Part shown: positions 58,517 through 64,000 of the stretch, in pieces
How the letters are laid out: each line of letters opens with the position of its first letter
How positions within the stretch are numbered: position 1 is the first letter of the stretch
Assembly (NCBI GenBank): GCA_017893485.1
Contig: CM030363.1
Coordinates: forward strand, 114,118,004 to 114,182,003
Reading direction: 5' to 3'
Origin: Hemerocallis citrina
Lineage: Eukaryota; Streptophyta; Magnoliopsida; Asparagales; Asphodelaceae
DNA: 64,000 nucleotides
Position numbers and translations under genes: made by a program
Notes under the pieces: model-generated
What the model was told of the DNA's origin: nothing
The model's database searches: none
The model's input: the letters and a program-made list of their open reading frames with translations, nothing else

Positions 58517-59177
58517 TGATATGGCTAAAAATGGGGTTAAATCGGAACCGTCCAGATGAATCACGAATCTTGAGGCACAGGGGTAGAGCGGTAATTTCAC
58601 CTTCTGACGGGTCTGAAGCGGGTACTGGTTATCTTCCCCGAAAATCCACTTACCCGCGAACGGATCCACCTTAATCGGGTACGGGTTTCAACCCGCAGCA
58701 AACTCAGCTCAGAAGGGATAGAATTATGGTTCCTGATTAATATTAATCAACGGCCCTGATTCGTGTCTATCCTTTCACCGGGATTTGGGATTAAATTCTT
58801 TATCTGATTACAGGGAATATACCTTATCAGATTACATTCCTAATCTGTTCACAGGAAGAATATCCCATATCAGATCACAAGGATTACATTCCTAATCCGT
58901 TCCCTAAGACGCCTATAAATACCCCCCACCCATCTCCATTAAGAGGTAATTAATCTTTCACCAGTTTTTACGCTCTTTCATAGTCTGCCAAATTACTGAC
59001 TTGAGCGTCGGAGGGTGCGTCGCCGGGAACAACCCCGGTGTCTCGCACTTTTTGCAGGTGCACGGCGGGAACGACGATCGAGGCCCGACGAAACAGGTAT
59101 ACAGGTCTTTCTATTCAGTTTCCCCAAGAATCCACAAGTTCTATCTGTGTGCCCCCACACCAAATTTAGCGGCAACA
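58517..59177 (+). repeat. 3' LTR of element C
   Basis: 661 bp, about seven substitutions and one indel from the 5' LTR (for example gacggaac versus gacgaaac). Followed by the agatc duplication (59178-59182). TATA box 58914-58920. Confidence 0.94.
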
Positions 59178-59182
59178 AGATC

Positions 59183-60229
59183 GGTAGGACAGACTCTCTT
59201 ATTATAGGCCAGCTCGATCCTTCTCCGATAGCTTTGTTGACGAATGGCAGCTCTTTCACGGAGCTCATCGATCAAATCCAGATTTGCTCGGAGCTCTCTG
59301 GCATTCTGCTCTTCTTCATAAGCAATAAGTCGAGGAGAGGGTACACCGACTTCCAGGGAGATTACAGCCTCGGCCCCGTAGGTGAGGTTGAATGGCAACT
59401 CTCCTGTGGGGGTCCGTTTAGTAGTGCGGTAATTCCACAGTACGTTCGGGAGCTGCTCAACCCATAAACCTTTAGCGGACTTATCCAGCCTCTTCTTGAT
59501 ACCGAAGAGGATCTGTCGCTTGGCGTTTTCCACTTGGCCGTTTAATTGAGGATGGGAGATAGAGGAGAAGCGTTGTTGGATGGCGAGGTCTTCACACAGA
59601 GCTCGGAAGGAAGCCCTTGCAAACTGTGTTCCATTGTCGGTTATGAGGACTCGAGGGATGCCGAACCTGCAGATGACGTTCTTCCAAAAGAATTGGAGTA
59701 ATTTTTTCTCAGTGATTGTGGCCAAGGGCTCGGCCTCTATCCATTTCGAGAAGTAGTCGATCGCCACGACTAAAAATTTGAGTTGGCCGGGAGCTGGTGG
59801 GAACGGTCCTAGTAAATCCATCCCCCACATTGCGAAAGGGATAGGACTTGATAGGGTGGCGAGCCGAGCTTGTGGGAGGAGACGGATGTTGGAGTACTTT
59901 TGACAAGAGCTGCATTGCCGAACATGTCGCTCGGCGTCTTGTAAGAGGGTAGGCCAGAAATATCCATAATTCAACACCTTCCGGGCGAGGGACCTAGACC
60001 CTGAATGTGCTCTGCCTATGCCTTCGTGAACCTCTTGCAAGGCGTATGTGGCCTGTTCAGGGGAGAGGCACCTAAGATAAGGTCTGCCGTCAATTTGTGT
60101 GAATGAGCATTTGTACAAGACCCCCTCTACAATGGTGTACCGCTCCGCTCTAATTCTGACTCGGCGAGCTTCCTTAGGGTCTTCGGGGAGGAGCCCATCC
60201 CTTAGAATTCTACCAGGGGTTTCATCCAA
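59183..60229 (-). pseudogene. pol: Integrase of element B
   Basis: Minus strand. HHCC finger (HEGIGRAHSGS, CSSCQKYSN), catalytic residues in WGMDLLGPF, ITDNGTQF and GQVENAKRQ, then NVLWNYRTTKRTPTGE. The frame is open to the insertion of C at DL|KEG, and the last segment is at 27283-27065. It joins the RNase H segment upstream by a frameshift near 60215. Catalyses DNA insertion; in this copy it is cut by C and not expressible. Confidence 0.9.
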
Positions 60230-61254
60230 TTATCTTGAAGTTGAACCAGCAGCGACTCCATGGAGTCGGGAGTTTCTTCTTCTATGCTCGGCTTCAAGAA
60301 CACTTCAATTAAAACGGTCTGCTCGAGACCTTGGAGGGAGGAAGAGGCTAACTTGGAGAGAGCATCTGCTTGGGCATTTTCCTCCCTCAGAATTTGCCGA
60401 ATAAGTGCCTCTTCGAAGAGAGCCATGAGATTTTGAACCTTGGCTAGATACTTAGCCATTCGGTCATCTCGCGCTTCATACTCGCCCAAGACTTGATTCA
60501 CGACTAGCTGAGAGTCACTAAATATGCGGAGGCGTTGTGCCCCTACCTTGCGAGCCATTCTGAGACCGGCTATAAGGGTCTCATATTCTGCTTCATTGTT
60601 GGAGGCCTTGAAGTTGATGCGGAGGGAGTATTGGAGGACGAAGTCATTGGGGCCTGCCAGAATAACCCCGGCTCCTCTCCCTTCGGTACAAGAGGATCCA
60701 TCAACATATACCGTCCAAATAGGAGGTCCGTTTGACGCTTGACTGACCTCGGGAATGGTGCTTTCAACTATGAATTCAGCTAAGGCCTGAGCCTTGATCG
60801 CGGTCCGAGGCTGGTAGGTTATGTCATGCTGCCTCAGCTCGATAGACCATTTCATGAAACGGCCGGAAGTCTCCGGCTTGTGAAGGACTTGCTTCAACGG
60901 TTGGTCGGTAAGAACGACCACCGAGTGGGACTGAAAATATGGGTGAAGCTTTCTTGCGGCCATGACTAAGGCGTATGCCATTTTCTCTATCCTTGGGTAG
61001 CGGAGCTCGGCATCCCGAAGTACCTTGCTCACGTAATAGATGGGCTTTTGAATCTTATCTTCTTCCCTTACGAGGACAGCGCTGAGGGTCTGCTCGGAGG
61101 CGGCTAAGTAGAGGTAGAGGGCTTCCCCAGGAATAGGTTTGCTGAGGAGGAGAGGATTGACTAGGTAAGCCTTTAGCTGGTCGAATGAGTCTTGTTGCTG
61201 CTGACCCCATTCGAAGCCTTTTGCCCTCTGAGAGCTTTGAAGAAGGGAAGACAC
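60202..61254 (-). pseudogene. pol: RNase H and archaeal-type RNase H of element B
   Basis: First RNase H: LYLYLAASEQTLSAVL, KPIYYVSKVL, YPRIEKMAYALVMA. The second, Tat-specific domain follows: VYVDGSSCTEGRGAG, NNEAEYETLIAG, IFSDSQLVVNQVLGEY, NAQADALSKLASS. The frame changes at both ends (about 61240 and 60215) relative to the intact order. It keeps the Gln codons at the two sites where C has stops. Confidence 0.9.
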
Positions 61255-61321
61255 TTTTCCCCTGACTTAGAAAGGAAGTGCCCTATGGCAGCAAGGCAAC
61301 CTGTTAGCTTCTGAACCACTT

Positions 61322-62317
61322 TTACATTCTTTGGGGGAGCCATGTCCAATATGACCTTATCTTCTTAGGGTTCGCTTCGATTCCTCTTTGGCTGACCATA
61401 AAGCCTAGGAATTTTCCCGACGAGACTCCGAACGCACACTTGTTCAGATTGAGCCTCATATCGTGCTCCCTGAGTACATCGAATGCCTCTTGCAGATCGG
61501 CCACATGATCAGCCCCATGGATGCTCTTCACAAGCATATCGTCAACATATACCTCCATATTTCGGCCGATCTGTGCTTGAAAAACCTTGTTGATGAGGCG
61601 TTGATAAGTGGCACCTGTATTCTTCAACCCGAAAGGCATTACCCTGTAGCAGTAGAGGCCCTGATTGGTTACAAAGGAGGTCTTCGGGATATCCGGGGGA
61701 AACATACGAATCTGATTGTAGCCGGAGAAGGCATCCATGAAGCTGAGGAGTTCATGGCCCGAAGTTGCGTCGATCAGGGTGTCGATACTTGGGAGAGGAA
61801 ATGGATCTTTGGGACATGCTTTATTCAGGTTGGTGAAGTCGATACATATTCTCCAACTCCCGTTGGCCTTCTTTACCATCTCAATATTTGAGAGCCATTC
61901 GGGATAATTGACCTCCTGTATGAACTGAGCCTTGAGGAGCTTGTCCACCTCTTCTTTTATAGCTTGTTGGCACTCGGGAGCAAATTTGCGCCTCTTCTGT
62001 TGAACCGGTCTGGATCCCGGTGCAACACTCAGATGGTGGATGAGAAGCTCTTCGGAAATTCCAGGCATGTCGGCGGCTGACCAAGCAAAGAGGTCGTGGT
62101 TCTTTCTAATACATTGAACTATGTCCGAGGTTAGGGCTGATGGGAGGGTCTTGCTGATAAAGAACTTGCGGCTCGGATCTTGCTCAGAGAAGAGCACTTC
62201 CTCCAATTCATCCACTGGCTCGGACGTTGGTCGGACACCATCTTGGGGGATTTCAAGAGTTTCGAGGGAGAGGACTGGACCCCCAGTAGAGGTCATGTAG
62301 CATTTACGGGCCATTTC
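61322..62317 (-). pseudogene. pol: Reverse transcriptase of element B
   Basis: Contains PVQQKRRKFAPE, WRICIDFTNLNKACPKD, SFMDAFSGYNQI, and an intact YVDD (EVYVDDMLVKS). A TAG at 62320-62318 separates it from the protease where C has Gln. A one-base loss near 61351 shifts the frame. RT copies the element RNA into DNA in cytoplasmic particles. Confidence 0.9.
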
Positions 62318-62989
62318 CTAACTGCCTCTTACTTCCCCTACTCCTGCCCGGGTGGAGAACTTCATCTTGAGGTGAGAAGCGGAAGGGACGGCTTCGAGAG
62401 CAGCTAGGCCAGGTCGGCCCAGAATCACATTATAAGCAGTGGGGACATCGACGACCATGAAGTCCATCGGCTCCGTTCGGGTAGTAGGAGTTTTGCCAGC
62501 GATTACGTCGAGGGTGATCACCCCTTCAATAGTCACTGGCACTCCCGTGAACCCATGGAGTGTGTAGCCGGCGGGCTTAAGTCTGTCTCGGGATAGTTTG
62601 AGACCTTTGAAAGCGGCGAGGAAGAGGATATTAACGGAGCTGTCGTTGTCCACCAGGATCCTCTCTACTTTAAAGTTCGCCATATGGAGGTTGATGACAA
62701 GTGCGTCATAATGGGGGGTTCGGATACCCTCAAGGTCTTCATCTGAGAATGTGATGGGTACTCCGAGGCCTTTAGGAGGAGGTGTGCCGCGAACCGAATT
62801 AACTTCTCTTATAAACGCCTTTCGAGAGGAGTTGGAGGAGCCCCCCATTGGGCCCCCATGAATGAGGTGCAGGACACGCTCCTCTTCGAATTTGGGTGTC
62901 TTGTCGCGTTGTTCGGGCCGCTTGTTAGCCCCCTGAGGGGGAGGCGGAAGGTCGGTTCGGTTCTTTCTCACGAATTTGGCCAGCTGCCC
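62318..62989 (-). pseudogene. pol: Protease of element B
   Basis: Carries V-D-N-D-S-S where C has V-D-N-G-S-S, so the active-site glycine is changed to aspartate. Downstream TLHGFTGVPVTIEGVITLDV, VILGRPGLAALEAVPSA. It runs continuously from the end of gag through IQRGQLAKFVRK because B retains five Gs where C has four. Confidence 0.82.
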
Positions 62990-64000
62990 CCTCTGGATGA
63001 GGGCTTCTATCTCGTTCTTCAGCGACCGACTGGTTGAGGGAAGCGATAGACCTAGCTTCCGCGGTGAACCTTTTCACATAGTCTCTTAACTTCTCATCCT
63101 TCTTCTGGTTGAGGTAGAGTAGCGAAATGCTGGTATTCTCAGTTCGGCGGCTACTCACGAAGTGGGTGACGAAGAGGGTCTCAAATTGCTCGAAGGAGAT
63201 TATTGAGGATGGGGCGAGGTGAAAGTACCATTCCCGGGCCGGACCCTTGAGAGTAGAGGGGAAGGTCTTGCACAGCAGAGCATCGGAAGCTTGGTGGATT
63301 AGCATGAGGGTCTTAAAGCTTTTGATGTGGTCCACGGGGTCGGACTCCCCGGAATAAGTCTCGAACTGTGGAGGCTTGAAGCCTATTGGAATGGGCACCT
63401 CCATGATGGTACGAGAGAAAGGAGGACGGCTCGGACGGAGGGTCCTTCCTCTAAGCTCTTCTTCTCTGTCTAGCTGACCCAAGCATCTCTCCATTTCTTG
63501 GAGACGATAGTAGACAGTGTCATCCCTTCGACGATATTCAAACGAGCCTCTGGACTCCTCTTCGTACGAGGGAGAGCAGGGGCTATGACGACGGTAGCCC
63601 CAAGAGTGGCGAGGACTAGGAATGTGCTGGGGGTTGCTAGCAGCTAAAGGAGGAGTCAGGGAACGTTGGCGAGGACTTTGGATCGGAGGATGAGTGGGGA
63701 CCCTTCGAGCATCATTATTGTTGGGTCGGTGATGAAGGGCTTGCAAAATGGTTGCCTGGAATTGCTGGAATTCGGCTCGGGTGATAGGATCATTATCATC
63801 CCTCGGTGAGCGAGGCCTTCTTCTATAGTGCTCGGGGGACTCTCTCCGTCTTTGGTGAGGCGGGGACCTCCTATGTTCTCGGCGATGAGGAGATCGCTCA
63901 TTTGGACGTTGTTGGCGGGAGACTCCCTCTTGGGCCCGCCTTTCATCTAAACGGCGGCGAAGATCCTTTTCCTTATGTCGATTGTTAAGGGTGTTGCGGA
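62990..64000 (-). pseudogene. gag: gag of element B (5' end beyond window, internal deletion)
   Basis: Open from the window edge: Arg/Ser/Pro-rich N-terminal part (RRSPPHQRRRESPEHYRRR), then GFKPPQFETYSGESDPVDHI and LYLNQKKDEKLRDYVKRF. After ASLNQSV the sequence jumps to the segment just before IEALIQRG. Compared with C, about 0.4 kb (C 41352-41770) is missing, including the zinc motif, at a shared CGCT. The deletion also shifts the frame. Without the zinc motif, RNA packaging is unlikely. Confidence 0.85.

Larger units (their letters stand above)
27284..59177 (+). mobile_element. Element C: Ty3/gypsy Tat-lineage element containing D and F
   Basis: LTRs at 27284-27943 and 58517-59177, TSD agatc on both sides. 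About 14.9 kb remains once D (29108-41207) and F (50294-55221) are set aside. Order: 5' LTR, PBS, gag, PR, RT, RNase H, second RNase H, integrase, repeats, antisense accessory gene, repeats, PPT, 3' LTR. Its LTRs differ by about seven substitutions and one indel, roughly 1%. It entered B's integrase gene head-to-head, so two copies of one family lie in opposite orientation. Confidence 0.95.
7011..64000 (-). mobile_element. Element B: Ty3/gypsy Tat-lineage element, minus strand, interrupted by E and C, 5' end beyond window
   Basis: Read on the minus strand from 64000 down: gag, protease, RT, RNase H, a second archaeal-type RNase H, integrase, a repeat-rich spacer, an accessory gene in opposite sense, a polypurine tract and the 3' LTR (7011-7603). 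E (9885-22879) splits the accessory gene and C (27284-59177) splits the end of integrase. About 12.1 kb of B itself lies in the window. The second RNase H between RNase H and integrase is the hallmark of the Tat clade. B is defective, with several stops, frameshifts and a gag deletion. It inserted into copia element A at 7010. Confidence 0.92.

Overview
The window looks like intergenic DNA from a large plant (angiosperm) genome. It is made almost entirely of nested LTR retrotransposons. I found no host gene, no rRNA and no credible functional tRNA gene. The plant assignment rests on the element types: a Ty1/copia element primed by initiator tRNA-Met, Ty3/gypsy Tat-type elements with a second RNase H, and a chromodomain Ty3/gypsy element (Tekay-like).

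The layers are set by 5-bp target-site duplications (TSDs), LTR ends and interrupted reading frames. (A) A decayed copia element, probably Sirevirus-like, starts at 495 (LTR 495-1949, gag and pol to about 6963) and is cut at 7010; its 3' end lies beyond the window. (B) A Tat-lineage element on the minus strand starts at 7011 (LTR 7011-7603) and runs past 64000. It is interrupted twice. (E) Inside B's accessory gene sits 9885-22879 (TSD ctgaa): two 6259-bp LTRs around a 477-bp non-coding core. (C) Inside B's integrase region sits 27284-59177 (TSD agatc), a second member of B's family in the opposite orientation. C is itself interrupted in gag by (D), an apparently fresh 12.1-kb chromodomain element at 29108-41207 (TSD tcacc, 3434-bp LTRs that look identical), and in its accessory gene by (F), a 4928-bp solo LTR at 50294-55221 (TSD gagtc). 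A, B, C and D form a four-level stack, and by-eye LTR divergence (C about 1%, E about 0.2%, D none seen) fits that order.

Two things stand out. First, both Tat-type elements carry an accessory gene antisense to gag-pol. A four-exon model with GT-AG introns holds in both copies at matching phases. In C, ignoring F, it stays open for about 914 codons even though C's own pol is broken. Second, the young D element has an 87-bp GT-AG intron-like segment exactly between gag and protease, with one in-frame stop. Retention would give Gag and splicing would give Gag-Pol. D also has a small intact ORF upstream of gag and two tRNA-like stretches inside each LTR.

Non-coding parts of the Tat elements hold several tandem-repeat families (periods near 120, 180, 214, 248, 284 and 362 bp). 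They flank the accessory gene on both sides. The LTRs of E and F contain minisatellites.
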